A DNA stretch of 64,000 nt from Paludibacteraceae bacterium (GTDB lineage Bacteria; Bacteroidota; Bacteroidia; Bacteroidales; Paludibacteraceae), in contig JAFSPA010000012.1 of assembly GCA_017443145.1 (NCBI GenBank), forward strand, positions 62,001 through 126,000, given 5' to 3'. The notes under the pieces were generated by a model. It was not told the DNA's origin, made no database searches, and was given only the letters and a program-made list of their open reading frames with translations. Positions 1 to 8,920 of the stretch are shown here, piece after piece (position 1 is the stretch's first letter; each line of letters begins with the position of its first letter). The translations under genes were made by a program, and so were the position numbers.

Positions 1-1938
1 AGCAGTGCGCTATATAACTCAAGTAGTTTCAAGAGATGGTACTTCCCATCAACGATCGACTCTATTTACGGCAATAATGCTACCTACTGCGGCAATTTGC
101 AGGATGTTCGTTTTGCGGGAGTAGAGAACCTTAGATACGTTGACTTTTCTACCTTATGCAGCGAGACCTATGCGCCAATTAGGAGCAATACTCCGAATAA
201 CTCCTTCTGCATCCGTGACGGCGTGGCACTGTTCTATAAAGGTTCTGCTCCGAAAGTGTTCGATATACCCGAAGGCGTTAAGATAATAGGTCGAAATGCC
301 GTATATTACACCTCTATGTACGACGTAGAGATTGTTCGCTTCCCGTCCACGATTAAGAGAATTGGAGACTATTCATTCCGTAATCTTCCGTCGAAGTGCA
401 CAACCATTTATATAGGGGCACTTCTTCCTCCTGTAGCTCAGAAAGATGTATTCTCGTATGAGTCCAGCAAGAAAGTGATTATTCCTTGCGACGGAAATCT
501 TGGTGCATATAGAGCAGATGCATACTGGAGCACGCTGGATACCATCGTTAACGGTACGCAGTTTATAGCGACTGTAGAGAAAGTGAATAACTACGGTAGC
601 TACGAAATCAAGGAACCGACCTGCGGTACTATTCGTATCGTTGCGAAACCGAATACGTACTACACAGTAGATGAGTGGGGTACCGGCGCGAAAGATGTGG
701 ATTCAATTGATGTGGTGATGACCAAAGATAGCACTATTACGCTCAAGTTTAAACTGGAGTCATATACCGTTCGCTTCCTTGACTGGGATAACACAGAGGT
801 TTATCCGTCACAGAAGATTCAACGCTACCAATATGTAAGTCCTGTTCCTGACCTGCCGGACAACAAGACCGGTTACACTGCCGATAATTGGGAGCGTAGC
901 GATGGATATTCAGTAGGCGCTTATATCACGCAGAATGTGGACTTCAAGGCTCACTATTCGGCGAATACGTACCATATCGTATTCCGTAACTGGAATGGCG
1001 ACTTGCTCCATGAGTATGATCGCAAATACGATGAAACGGTTTACTACTCTTGGGCAAATCCGACACGTCCGGAAAACGATACGTGCACCTATGCATTCAG
1101 CGGATGGGATCCGGCTTGTACACCCGGTGTAACAACCGTTACCGGCAATATGACCTTTGTCGCTCAGTTCACTCCGACGTATAAGGATTATACCATCACC
1201 TTCAAGAACTACGACGGTACCGAACTGGATAAACAGACACTCCACTTAGGTGATGTTATTACTTATAAAGGCGCTACACCTACCAAACCGTACACCGATG
1301 AGTATGTTTACACCTTTATCGGTTGGAATAACGGTTTTGTAGATGGTGTGACGAAAGTAAGTAAGGATATCTCTACCTACATCGCACAGTTCGAGCAGAA
1401 AGCAAATGCATTCACCATTACGTTCCTCAACTACGACGACTCCGAGCTCGACAAACAGACGCTCCGCTACGACGACGACATCGTTTACAAAGGTGAAGAG
1501 CCGAAACGCGATGCGGACAAACAGTATATCTACACCTTCGACACGTGGGATCCTGTTCTGCCTCTCGGCGCTAAAGTGACGGGCGATGCAACCTACAAGG
1601 CTACGTACAAGACGACGCTGCAGACCTATACAGTAACCTTCTTGGCTGCTGAAGGTGGTGCTAAACTCGACGAGAAAGTGGTTGAGTACGGCTCCGACGC
1701 TACATCCGTCGCTCCGGATATCACGGCTATAACACCCGCTGACAAACAGTTCGACAGATGGAGTGAGGATATCACTAATGTACAGGGTGACATGACCGTT
1801 TGGCCACTCTGGAAAGATAAGACCGGCATCAACAATGTCGAGGCTGAATCGCAAGCTACGAAGTTCATGAAGAATGGACAACTATTCATCCGTCGCGGAG
1901 ACAAGATCTTCAATGCGACAGGTGCGAAAGTAAAGTAG
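1..1938 (+). CDS. Secreted leucine-rich/InlB-repeat surface protein, 5' truncated by window edge
   Basis: The reading frame is open from base 1, so the true start lies outside the window; the TTG at 97 is only the first start-like codon. The N-terminal part (to about residue 160 counted from 97) looks like a BspA/TpLRR-type leucine-rich region, with phrases such as 'FDIPEGVKIIGRNA'. It is followed by about five InlB-type B-repeats (Listeria-Bacteroides repeat, with the 'YTVTFL...D...GW' pattern) spanning about residues 225-585. The protein ends in a short tail (KFMKNGQLFIRRGDK... to GAKVK) resembling short Bacteroidales sorting tails. The likely role is a cell-surface adhesin or scaffold, exported and possibly handled by the type IX system. 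Domain reading is by eye; the specific ligand is unknown. Confidence 0.8.
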   Translation, partial: SSALYNSSSFKRWYFPSTIDSIYGNNATYCGNLQDVRFAGVENLRYVDFSTLCSETYAPIRSNTPNNSFCIRDGVALFYKGSAPKVFDIPEGVKIIGRNAVYYTSMYDVEIVRFPSTIKRIGDYSFRNLPSKCTTIYIGALLPPVAQKDVFSYESSKKVIIPCDGNLGAYRADAYWSTLDTIVNGTQFIATVEKVNNYGSYEIKEPTCGTIRIVAKPNTYYTVDEWGTGAKDVDSIDVVMTKDSTITLKFKLESYTVRFLDWDNTEVYPSQKIQRYQYVSPVPDLPDNKTGYTADNWERSDGYSVGAYITQNVDFKAHYSANTYHIVFRNWNGDLLHEYDRKYDETVYYSWANPTRPENDTCTYAFSGWDPACTPGVTTVTGNMTFVAQFTPTYKDYTITFKNYDGTELDKQTLHLGDVITYKGATPTKPYTDEYVYTFIGWNNGFVDGVTKVSKDISTYIAQFEQKANAFTITFLNYDDSELDKQTLRYDDDIVYKGEEPKRDADKQYIYTFDTWDPVLPLGAKVTGDATYKATYKTTLQTYTVTFLAAEGGAKLDEKVVEYGSDATSVAPDITAITPADKQFDRWSEDITNVQGDMTVWPLWKDKTGINNVEAESQATKFMKNGQLFIRRGDKIFNATGAKVK

Positions 1939-1954
1939 TCGAGAGTCGAAAGTG

Positions 1955-1991
1955 AAAAAAAATACGCAGCTTGCGGGCTGCGTATTTTTTT
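1955..1991. terminator. Bidirectional intrinsic terminator
   Basis: An A-tract plus TACGCAG (1956-1969) pairs with CTGCGTA plus a T-tract (1978-1991) around an 8-nt loop. It lies between the stops of two convergent genes and has a T-run on either strand, so it can serve both. Confidence 0.85.
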
Positions 1992-2006
1992 GATTACCTA
2001 TAACCT

Positions 2007-2870
2007 TTATATCATATGCTCTTGGCGGAACTCGCGGGGAGATATCTTCTCAATATTGTGGAAGAAGCGAGTAAAAGAGGCTTGTTCCTTGAAGCCTAAC
2101 ATGTGGCTGATCTCCTGCACACTCAAGTCGCCACGCGAGATAAGCAGCAGTTTCGCCTTTGCCAAGATATATTGGTCTATCCATGCATTAGCACCAAAAC
2201 CCGTAGCATCCAGAATAAGCTTCGACATATACTTAGGTGTGAGACCTAACTTATCGGCATAGAACTGAACCTGGTGTTGCTCCGTATAATGTTCGGCGAG
2301 CAGATCCATAAGCTTGATGTAGATATGCGAACCGCGGCGCGTCGAGTCTAACTGCGTCTTGTTCGACTTGCGGAACGAGTTCATAAACTCAATCAGCACA
2401 TGTAGCACACTGCACAGCGCGTTGTGACGATGTGATAGTACCGGCTCATGCGTCAGTACCGTCTCAAACAGGTCCATCACCTGCGCAATAGTGCGCATCT
2501 GCGACTCCGTCAGATGAGTCACAGGCTGAACATGATAGTCCTCAAAATGATAGTTAAACGCGGTCAGACGCGCATCCTCTACCAGCTTATCGCTTAGAAT
2601 AAGCATAGTCACTTCGTGGTCGAAACTGGTGAACGTACCACTGAAAATATGCTTCGCAGGCAAGATATACACATCGTTAGCAGAAACGGACAACTCCGTG
2701 TTGTCAAACATTAACTTGCCTCTTCCTTGGCGGACAAGCACTATTACCAGTTTGGGTAAGACGACGGTTTGTGTGGTGGGGAACTTACTGACACCGTGAA
2801 AAACCACAGCATCAAGTTGCTCGATGTCACGCACCTGTTGTTCCATCGCTTGTGGGTCAAGAGTAGTCAT
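2007..2870 (-). CDS. AraC-family transcriptional regulator
   Basis: The N-terminal ~160 residues look like a cupin-like sensing domain ('VLVRQGRGKLMFDN', 'VYILPAKHIFSG'). The C-terminal ~100 residues form the double helix-turn-helix of AraC/XylS proteins ('MLGFKEQASFTRFFHN', then 'SPREFRQ'). I chose the start MTTLDPQ at 2870, which falls one base past the queE stop; an ATG at 2885 would overlap queE by 14 nt and add only MDYDN. It is the last gene of the que operon on this strand. Whether it controls queuosine genes or is merely co-transcribed is unknown, and the ligand cannot be told. Confidence 0.85.
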   Translation of the reverse strand: MTTLDPQAMEQQVRDIEQLDAVVFHGVSKFPTTQTVVLPKLVIVLVRQGRGKLMFDNTELSVSANDVYILPAKHIFSGTFTSFDHEVTMLILSDKLVEDARLTAFNYHFEDYHVQPVTHLTESQMRTIAQVMDLFETVLTHEPVLSHRHNALCSVLHVLIEFMNSFRKSNKTQLDSTRRGSHIYIKLMDLLAEHYTEQHQVQFYADKLGLTPKYMSKLILDATGFGANAWIDQYILAKAKLLLISRGDLSVQEISHMLGFKEQASFTRFFHNIEKISPREFRQEHMI

Positions 2871-2871
2871 A

Positions 2872-3441
2872 TTATCGTAATCCAATTAGTTTATGCGTTT
2901 GTAAACTCAGCCTCCACGTAGGGTGGGTTAATATATATTCCACCACGTCGGTGGTGTTATTGTGTCCATTTTTGTCAAGCGGCTGCAGCAGCCAGTTGGG
3001 TGACTCGATATTGGCTCTCCAGTGCTCTGGGTTGATACCGGTATAGACAACCTTCACCTCATCGGCATAGCGCAGCGTGAGTGTACTACCTTCCTTGGGT
3101 GAACAGGTAATCCAGTCCACTCCTGCCGGCAGCGGGTGTGTGCCGTTGGTCTCTATCGCGACTTGGTATCCCGCCTGATGCAGCGCGTCGAGTAAGTGGG
3201 CATCCACCTGTAGCGACGGTTCACCTCCGGTGAGTATGGCATAGCCTGGTCCTTTGGTGAGCTGCTGTGCCTTAGCCACTATCTCCTCCGCCGTTAACTC
3301 CGTGTAGGTCGAGAAATCCGTATCACACCATGCACAGCGCAGGTTACATCCGCTAAAACGGATAAACACCGCCGGTACACCAGTGCGACAACCCTCGCCC
3401 TGCAGGCTGTAGAATATTTCCTTTACTCTGTACGTCCGCAT
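2872..3441 (-). CDS. queE: 7-carboxy-7-deazaguanine synthase QueE
   Basis: Radical SAM enzyme that converts 6-carboxy-5,6,7,8-tetrahydropterin to 7-carboxy-7-deazaguanine, the third step of preQ0/preQ1 synthesis. The CxxxCxxC cluster motif appears as 'CNLRCAWCDTDFS' near residue 32, preceded by the family signature 'FYSLQGEGCRTGVPAVFIR'. A glycine-rich SAM-contact segment 'ILTGGEPSLQ' follows. At 189 aa it is the short form usual in Bacteroidota. It starts 3 nt after the queD stop, so it is translated from the same operon. Confidence 0.95.
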   Translation of the reverse strand: MRTYRVKEIFYSLQGEGCRTGVPAVFIRFSGCNLRCAWCDTDFSTYTELTAEEIVAKAQQLTKGPGYAILTGGEPSLQVDAHLLDALHQAGYQVAIETNGTHPLPAGVDWITCSPKEGSTLTLRYADEVKVVYTGINPEHWRANIESPNWLLQPLDKNGHNNTTDVVEYILTHPTWRLSLQTHKLIGLR

Positions 3442-3444
3442 GGT

Positions 3445-3792
3445 TTATCCGGGTGTCGAGCCGCTCGACTCGTAGATGGCAATGTTGCCTTCAGACTCCT
3501 GCACCGACACTTTGTAGCAGTGGTCAATATGGTCACATATCCACTTGGCGATATTCTCCGCCGAGGGATTGACCTCTAACACGTCGTTGATATACTTATG
3601 GTCAAAGGTGTCTTTCACCACGCGCTTGATGTGGGTAAAGTCCACTACCATGCCATCTTCGTTCAGGGTCTCGGACTTACAATAGACCACAATAATCCAG
3701 TTGTGGCCGTGCAAAGCCTCACACTTGCTCTCATAACTCAGATGTAAATTATGGGCAGCGGAAATCTCTATGCGTTTTTCTACGTAATACAC
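3445..3792 (-). CDS. queD: 6-carboxy-tetrahydropterin synthase QueD
   Basis: Member of the 6-pyruvoyl-tetrahydropterin synthase family that turns dihydroneopterin triphosphate into 6-carboxytetrahydropterin. Zinc ligands are visible as His14 ('SAAHNL') and the HGH pair at about 28-30, with catalytic Cys24 just before ('SKCEALHGHNW'). The C-terminal glutamate motif 'SVQESEGNIAIYES' is present. The 115-aa length is normal for the family. It sits between queC and queE in a four-gene queuosine precursor operon. Confidence 0.95.
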   Translation of the reverse strand: MYYVEKRIEISAAHNLHLSYESKCEALHGHNWIIVVYCKSETLNEDGMVVDFTHIKRVVKDTFDHKYINDVLEVNPSAENIAKWICDHIDHCYKVSVQESEGNIAIYESSGSTPG

Positions 3793-3822
3793 TTTAACAA
3801 ATTACTAATTACAATTTACAAA

Positions 3823-4458
3823 TTACAAATCGCGTTGTGCCTCGCGGAGGGCTTCTTCTCGCTCGCGGCAGGTACCGCATACGCCGCAGGGTTTGTCTCC
3901 GCCCTTATAGCAGGACCAGGTCTCGTCGTAGTTAATACCTAACCGCAGACCGTGCCGCGCTATCTCCGCCTTGCTGATATGGGTATAGGGCGTGAGTAGG
4001 TGCACATTATTCCACGTCCCGGCACACACGGCTTGGTCCATTGCGTTGACGAACTCCGGTCTGCAGTCCGGGTAGATGGTGTGGTCTCCGCTGTGGTTAG
4101 CCAGCATAATATACTGCAGACCTCTGTTCTCCGCTAACCCTGCCGCAATAGACAGCATAATACCGTTACGGAAAGGCACCACGGTGGAGCGCATGTTATC
4201 CTCGTCGTAGTTGCCCTCAGGAATAGCGTCGCCGCCCGAGAGTAGGGAAGAGGAGAAATGCTCCTTCATAAACGCCAACGGGATGATGATATGCTCTATC
4301 CCCAACCGCTCGCAGTGGAGCTTGGCAAAAGCCAACTCTTTGTCGTTATGGTTGCTGCCGTAGTGAAACGACACCGCCAGAGCGATGCGGTCACGGAATT
4401 CGTACAGCATCGTGGTCGAGTCCATACCTCCGGACAGAACAATTAATGAATCTTTCAT
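3823..4458 (-). CDS. queC: 7-cyano-7-deazaguanine synthase QueC
   Basis: ATP-dependent enzyme that converts 7-carboxy-7-deazaguanine and ammonia to preQ0. The PP-loop 'LSGGMDSTT' sits at residues 7-15, and the C-terminal zinc-binding cysteines are seen in 'CYKGGDKPCGVCGTC'. Length 211 aa is close to the usual ~220. It starts 6 nt after queF ends and is followed by a 30-nt spacer of AT-rich micro-repeats before queD. Confidence 0.95.
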   Translation of the reverse strand: MKDSLIVLSGGMDSTTMLYEFRDRIALAVSFHYGSNHNDKELAFAKLHCERLGIEHIIIPLAFMKEHFSSSLLSGGDAIPEGNYDEDNMRSTVVPFRNGIMLSIAAGLAENRGLQYIMLANHSGDHTIYPDCRPEFVNAMDQAVCAGTWNNVHLLTPYTHISKAEIARHGLRLGINYDETWSCYKGGDKPCGVCGTCREREEALREAQRDL

Positions 4459-4464
4459 TAATAT

Positions 4465-4941
4465 TTAGTGTTTAGTGATTAATGAAAGTTGTTCCTTGAG
4501 TCGCTGTTGACGCAACTCTTGATGCTCCGCATCGCCGTAGTTGGCAAACGGATAGATACTAATACCACCACGAGGCATAAAATAGCCCTTCACCTCGATA
4601 TACTTCGGGTCCATCGCTTTAATCAGGTCCTTCATGATGATGTTGATGCAGTCCTCATGAAAATCGCCGTGATTGCGGAAAGAGAACAAGTACAGCTTCA
4701 GCGATTTGCTCTCCACCATCCGCTCACGCGGGATATAGGAAATGTAGATGTGACCGAAATCCGGCTGACCCGTCATAGGACACAGAGACGTGAACTCGGG
4801 ACAGTCAAACGTCACGAGATACTCGTTGTCAGGATGTTTGTTGACGAAGGTTTCAATCAACGCCGGATTATAGTCCGAGGAATAATCATTGTGCTTGTTG
4901 CCAAGCAGGGTCAAACCCTCTAATTCTTTGTCGTTTCGCAT
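4465..4941 (-). CDS. queF: NADPH-dependent preQ0 reductase QueF
   Basis: Reduces the nitrile of preQ0 to the aminomethyl group of preQ1, which Tgt inserts into tRNA. The catalytic cysteine is in '[15 protein letters not shown]', and the NADPH/substrate motif '[16 protein letters not shown]' follows. At 158 aa it is the short unimodular QueF type. It is the promoter-proximal gene of the que operon, with the Bacteroidota-type promoter at 4997-5028 on the minus strand giving a leader of about 50 nt. Confidence 0.95.
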   Translation of the reverse strand: MRNDKELEGLTLLGNKHNDYSSDYNPALIETFVNKHPDNEYLVTFDCPEFTSLCPMTGQPDFGHIYISYIPRERMVESKSLKLYLFSFRNHGDFHEDCINIIMKDLIKAMDPKYIEVKGYFMPRGGISIYPFANYGDAEHQELRQQRLKEQLSLITKH

Positions 4942-4996
4942 GTTGTTTTCAGTTAGTTAATGGAGGAAAAACAGTAGCTCCGGTCATTTTACGCGG

Positions 4997-5028
4997 CAAA
5001 AGTACAACAATTTGTTGAAATACACAAA
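4997..5028 (-). promoter_or_regulatory. Promoter of the que operon
   Basis: On the minus strand, TTTG (5028-5025), 20 nt, then TACTTTTG (5004-4997): the Bacteroidota -33/-7 consensus. It faces queF. Confidence 0.8.
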
Positions 5029-5033
5029 TTTTA

Positions 5034-5065
5034 TTTGCATAATTGCGAAAAAAGTTGTATCTTTG
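5034..5065 (+). promoter_or_regulatory. Promoter of the MBL/beta-CASP gene
   Basis: TTTG (5034-5037), 20 nt, TATCTTTG (5058-5065). Its -33 box is only 5 bp from that of the divergent que promoter. The ATG at 5090 is 24 nt past the -7 box. Confidence 0.8.
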
Positions 5066-5089
5066 CAGCACTTTTAATCTAATATCGTT

Positions 5090-6499
5090 ATGACCATTCA
5101 GTTTTTAGGCGCTGCTGAAGAGGTTACGGGCAGCAAACACTTGATTACTACCGATTTCGGAAAAAAGATTCTCTTGGACTGTGGAATGTACCAGGGAAAA
5201 GGTATGGAAACGGATGCGGACAACCGCAATCTGGGCTTTGAGCCGAAGGATATCGACTATATTCTGCTCTCCCACGCCCATATCGACCACTCGGGTTTGA
5301 TACCGTATGTGTATAAGTTAGGCTTCCGCGGGGACGTCGTGTGTACGCCCGCTACGCGCGATCTGTGTGCTATCATGCTGCAAGACACTGCGTTTATCCA
5401 AGCGCAGGATATCAAATGGTATAACAAGAAGATGGACCGTAAGCACCTGCCCAAAGTACAACCGCTCTACGACATCGTTGATGCCGAGCGCTGTATGAAC
5501 CGCTTTGTGTCGGTGAGCTATGACCATCGTTTCCGTCTGACGGACGATATCTTCGTGACCTTCACCAACTCCGGCCACATGCTCGGCTCCGCGGTAGTGA
5601 CTATCGAACTGCGCAAGAAAGACGACACCTGGGTCAAGATAGCCTATACCGGCGATATAGGGCGCGCACAGAGCCATATACTCTGCTCGCCTGTGCCTTT
5701 CCCTCAATGCGACTACTTAATCTGCGAATCCACCTACGGCAACCGTCTGCACGACGACTCGATGGCTTCTGAGGAACAGCTGCTCGGCGTGGTGGAGGAT
5801 ACCTGCGTCTATAAGAAGGGCAAACTACTCATTCCGTCTTTCTCCGTCGGACGTACACAAGAGATAGTCTATGTGCTCAATAAACTCTACCACGAGGAGC
5901 GACTGCCGAATATCAAGTGCTTTGTCGATTCACCCCTTGCTGTCAACGCTACCCATATCTTCCGTATCTACGCGGACGAACTCAATCAGGACGTGCGCGA
6001 TACGATGCGCTTCGACGACGACCCGTTCGGTTTCAATACGCTCAAGTACATCACCGACGTTAATCAGTCCAAGGCGCTCAATAACTTAGACGAACCGTGT
6101 ATTATCATCTCCGCCTCGGGTATGTTAGAGGCAGGACGCATCAAACATCATGTGGCTAACCATATATCCGAAGAGTCCACCACCATCCTCATCGTCGGCT
6201 ACTGCACCCCGACCTCCCTCGGCGCACGTATCCAGGAACCGGGACTCAAGTGGATATCTATCTTCGGCTTCGACCGCCGCATCAAAGCGCAGATAACCAA
6301 GATTGAGGGCTTCTCCGGACACGGCGACTACAAAGAGATGATTAACTACCTTACCACTTCGCTCAAGACAAACCAAGTTCGGCGCACGTTCTTAGTGCAC
6401 GGCGAACCCGATGCGCAAGCCGAGTACAAAGACCACCTCTATGAGGCCGGATTTATGAATATTGACATCCCGCATAAGGGCCAAATGGTCGAAATTTAG
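5090..6499 (+). CDS. MBL-fold/beta-CASP metallo-hydrolase
   Basis: Zinc-dependent hydrolase of the YSH1/CPSF-like group (COG1236 type), whose characterised members are RNA endo- or exonucleases. The metallo-beta-lactamase motif HxHxDH is seen as 'SHAHIDHSG' near residue 61, with further ligands in 'NSGHMLGSA' and 'YTGDIGR'. Beta-CASP motifs follow: 'VDSPLA', 'ISASGMLEAGRIKHH', and C-terminal 'GFSGHGDYKEM' and 'FLVHGE'. At 469 aa it is full length. It is a monocistronic gene divergent from the que operon. RNA as substrate is inferred from the family. Confidence 0.88.
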   Translation: MTIQFLGAAEEVTGSKHLITTDFGKKILLDCGMYQGKGMETDADNRNLGFEPKDIDYILLSHAHIDHSGLIPYVYKLGFRGDVVCTPATRDLCAIMLQDTAFIQAQDIKWYNKKMDRKHLPKVQPLYDIVDAERCMNRFVSVSYDHRFRLTDDIFVTFTNSGHMLGSAVVTIELRKKDDTWVKIAYTGDIGRAQSHILCSPVPFPQCDYLICESTYGNRLHDDSMASEEQLLGVVEDTCVYKKGKLLIPSFSVGRTQEIVYVLNKLYHEERLPNIKCFVDSPLAVNATHIFRIYADELNQDVRDTMRFDDDPFGFNTLKYITDVNQSKALNNLDEPCIIISASGMLEAGRIKHHVANHISEESTTILIVGYCTPTSLGARIQEPGLKWISIFGFDRRIKAQITKIEGFSGHGDYKEMINYLTTSLKTNQVRRTFLVHGEPDAQAEYKDHLYEAGFMNIDIPHKGQMVEI

Positions 6500-6537
6500 G
6501 ACGTAATGCACAAAAAATGCATTTTTTTGCTCAAAAA

Positions 6538-6569
6538 TTTGTGTATGTGAAAAAATAGCAGTACTTTTG
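6538..6569 (+). promoter_or_regulatory. Promoter of tRNA-Pro
   Basis: TTTG (6538-6541), 20 nt, TACTTTTG (6562-6569), ending 16 nt before the mature tRNA. Confidence 0.85.
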
Positions 6570-6585
6570 CAGTCGCTTTAATGAG

Positions 6586-6660
6586 CGGGTAGTAGTTCAG
6601 CCCGGTTAGAATGCCTGCTTTGGGAGCAGGAGGTCGTGAGTTCGAATCTCGCCTACCCGA
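6586..6660 (+). tRNA. tRNA-Pro (anticodon TGG)
   Basis: A complete cloverleaf can be drawn. Acceptor CGGGTAG (6586-6592) pairs with CTACCCG (6653-6659), and A6660 is the discriminator. The anticodon stem CCTGC/GCAGG encloses TTTGGGA, giving TGG. The T arm contains GTTCGAATC. CCA is not encoded. It has its own promoter and terminator. Confidence 0.97.
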
Positions 6661-6670
6661 CAACCGAGAA

Positions 6671-6708
6671 AAATGTGCTGTTTTGAAAAAAAAACGGCAC
6701 TTTTTTTT
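6671..6708 (+). terminator. Terminator of tRNA-Pro
   Basis: GTGCTGTTTT (6675-6684) pairs with AAAACGGCAC (6691-6700), with one G-U pair, and is followed by eight T. Confidence 0.85.
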
Positions 6709-6737
6709 GCATATATGAGAAAAATGTAGTATCTTTG
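6706..6737 (+). promoter_or_regulatory. Promoter of the aminotransferase/ior gene cluster
   Basis: TTTG (6706-6709), 20 nt, TATCTTTG (6730-6737). The -33 box overlaps the T-run of the tRNA terminator. The first ATG is at 6763. Confidence 0.85.
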
Positions 6738-6762
6738 CACGCAAATACGTAAATGGTATATT

Positions 6763-7929
6763 ATGCAATTATCTAACAGAGTTCAAGGCATCGCTGCTTC
6801 GCAGAGTTTAGCTATGGCAGCTAAGGCCAAACAGATGCAAGCCGACGGTATAGACGTTATCAGTATGTCGCTCGGTGAGCCCGATATGGATACCCCTGCG
6901 CACGTACGCCGTGCCGCACAAGAAGCTATCGATAATCACTGGTCGCACTATGGTCCCGTTCCGGGTACTCCCGCCTTGCGCAAAGCCGTGGCGGACTATC
7001 ATAATAAATCCGATATAGCCATTACTTATGCCCCGGAAGACGTCGTCGTCTCTGTGGGCGCGAAGATGGCTATCTTCAATGCCATACAAGCCGTTATCAA
7101 CCCGGGTGACGAAGTCGTTATCCCGATGCCGAGCTGGGTGAGCTATGGAGAGATGGTGAAATTGGCAGAAGGTAAGGTCGTGCCCGTTATCACAAAATAC
7201 GAGGACCGCTACTGTCTCACACCCGCACAACTGCGAGCTGCCCTCACACCCAAGACCCGAATGATTATCCTCTGCACGCCTAATAACCCGTCCGGCAGTG
7301 TCTATAGCCGCGACGAGATGTCTTCTTTAGTGGCCGTGCTCAAAGACTATCCTGAGGTAGTGGTGCTAGCGGACGAGATATACTCGCCGCTGGTGTATGG
7401 TTGCCAGCACGTGTCCTTTGCTGCTTTCCCTGAACTGCAGGACCGCCTTGTCGTTATCAACGGCGTGAGCAAGGCGTTTTGTATGACGGGTTACCGTATC
7501 GGATGGCTGCTGTGTAAGGACCGTCAGTTCATTGCAGCATGCACCCGTCTGCAAGGTCAACAACTGACCTGCGCAACGATGGTGGCGCAGAAAGCAGCTG
7601 AGGTGGCACTCAACAGTCCGCTGGACTGCGTGGAGGAGATGCGACAGGTGTTTAACGAACGACGCCAGCTCATATGTCGTCTGGCGAAAGAAATACCGGG
7701 CTTCCGTTTTGACGAACCCCAAGGCGCTTTCTACCTCTTCCCCGAGGTGAAGACCTTAGGCGGTGGAGATGCCTTAGCAGCCTATCTGTTAGACGAGGCG
7801 CATGTAGCCGCCGTATCCGGTTCAGCCTTTGGCTGCCCTGACTGTATCCGTCTGTCCTACGCCATATCGACTGAGGAGATAACCGAAGCGATGCGGCGTA
7901 TCAAAGAGGCGGTGCTGAAACGTAAATGA
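6763..7929 (+). CDS. PLP-dependent class I/II aminotransferase (AspC-like)
   Basis: Fold-type I aminotransferase of the aspartate/aromatic aminotransferase group. The cofactor lysine lies in 'VSKAFCMTGYRIGW' near residue 240, with the family motifs 'CTPNNPSGSVYS' and 'LADEIYSPLVY'. 388 aa is full length. It heads a cluster that continues with iorAB, so transamination of aromatic amino acids to aryl-pyruvates is a reasonable guess, but the sequence alone would also allow aspartate. Overlaps the next gene by 4 nt (ATGA). Confidence 0.88.
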   Translation: MQLSNRVQGIAASQSLAMAAKAKQMQADGIDVISMSLGEPDMDTPAHVRRAAQEAIDNHWSHYGPVPGTPALRKAVADYHNKSDIAITYAPEDVVVSVGAKMAIFNAIQAVINPGDEVVIPMPSWVSYGEMVKLAEGKVVPVITKYEDRYCLTPAQLRAALTPKTRMIILCTPNNPSGSVYSRDEMSSLVAVLKDYPEVVVLADEIYSPLVYGCQHVSFAAFPELQDRLVVINGVSKAFCMTGYRIGWLLCKDRQFIAACTRLQGQQLTCATMVAQKAAEVALNSPLDCVEEMRQVFNERRQLICRLAKEIPGFRFDEPQGAFYLFPEVKTLGGGDALAAYLLDEAHVAAVSGSAFGCPDCIRLSYAISTEEITEAMRRIKEAVLKRK

Positions 7930-8876
7930 CGAAACAAACCGAATATTTCATCCAAGCCCAGCGACAGGAGGTGTTACGCGGCCTGATGCGTCGCGCAATA
8001 ACGGCCTTAGAGGCAGTAGGCATAACGCCTGTCTTACTCAAGGGCTTCGGTCTGGCGCGGCTATACGAACAGCCGTATATGCGAGCTTGGGGAGATATCG
8101 ATCTTTTTGTCGGACAGGCGAACTACCACCAAGGTGCAGCAGCGCTGCGAGATGCCTTTCCGGAGGCTGCACTGTTTGAGGGCGAGGAGGAACACTACAA
8201 GCACTATAACTTGACCTTCTACGAGCCTTTTAACACCTCAATAGAGATGCACCGCGTCAGTATGGCTTTTATGCACCCTCACGACGCGCGCGTCTATCGC
8301 GCACTGGAGGAGGACGGATTAGTGAAGCAGCGCGTGCGCTATAGTAACGGCGAAGACAGCTGGTGGGAGCCTGAGTGGAAGTTTAACGTGCTCTATGTCT
8401 TCTGTCATAGCTGGGAGCACTGGACCACAAACACCGCCGTCATGCGGCAGTTGGAGGACTTGGCGCTGCTGATAACCAAAGGGCGGCCGAAGGAGGAGAG
8501 CTGCGAAACACTGACGGCGTACCTCAAACGGAATCTCAAGAAGCTGCACCTGCTGCAGGCCTGGAGACTATACGCATATATACTCGTGCACGAGCTAGGC
8601 GTGCCGGAGGTTGACTGCCCGCTTTACGACGCGCGCGTAGCCGATAGAGCACAAGCCCTGCTGCACTCGATACAATTCGGTAGACCGGCACTGCCCAAAG
8701 GTAAGGCACCGAAGAACGTTGTGCTGCGTAAGTTATACACTTTTCGCCAACGGGTACGAGAGGCGCGAATAATCGCTCGCTACGAACCCACATACGCCCG
8801 ACACAAAGTGTGGGCAACCATCGCGCAGAGTTGGGCACGCTTCCTCAGAGGGGAGAATACGAGAAAGTGGGAGTGA
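7926..8876 (+). CDS. Nucleotidyltransferase-fold protein (PF14907-like)
   Basis: Resembles the uncharacterised NTP_transf_5 family: 'VLLKGFGLARLYEQP' followed by the two-aspartate motif 'RAWGDIDLFV' near residues 56-62, as in the nucleotidyltransferase active site. The rest is helical and rich in Trp and Arg, without an obvious second domain. These proteins occur mostly beside polysaccharide genes, so its place between an aminotransferase and iorA is odd. Translationally coupled to the preceding gene; a 44-nt micro-repeat spacer follows. Substrate unknown. Confidence 0.75.
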   Translation: MTKQTEYFIQAQRQEVLRGLMRRAITALEAVGITPVLLKGFGLARLYEQPYMRAWGDIDLFVGQANYHQGAAALRDAFPEAALFEGEEEHYKHYNLTFYEPFNTSIEMHRVSMAFMHPHDARVYRALEEDGLVKQRVRYSNGEDSWWEPEWKFNVLYVFCHSWEHWTTNTAVMRQLEDLALLITKGRPKEESCETLTAYLKRNLKKLHLLQAWRLYAYILVHELGVPEVDCPLYDARVADRAQALLHSIQFGRPALPKGKAPKNVVLRKLYTFRQRVREARIIARYEPTYARHKVWATIAQSWARFLRGENTRKWE

Positions 8877-8920
8877 TGAGTACTATTTAATGTGGAATAT
8901 TTAATGTTTACAGGAATACT

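Noticed and set aside
4942..4996. Possible preQ1 riboswitch in the queF leader (GGAG...CTCC with a following AACTAAC)
   Set aside because: The stem is only 4 bp, the loop lacks the bases needed to pair with the A-rich tail, and the tail is not A-rich enough for class I. A cmscan with the preQ1 models would decide.
6496..6768. 90-codon minus-strand ORF across tRNA-Pro
   Set aside because: It is the antisense of a tRNA, its terminator and a promoter; composition is not protein-like.
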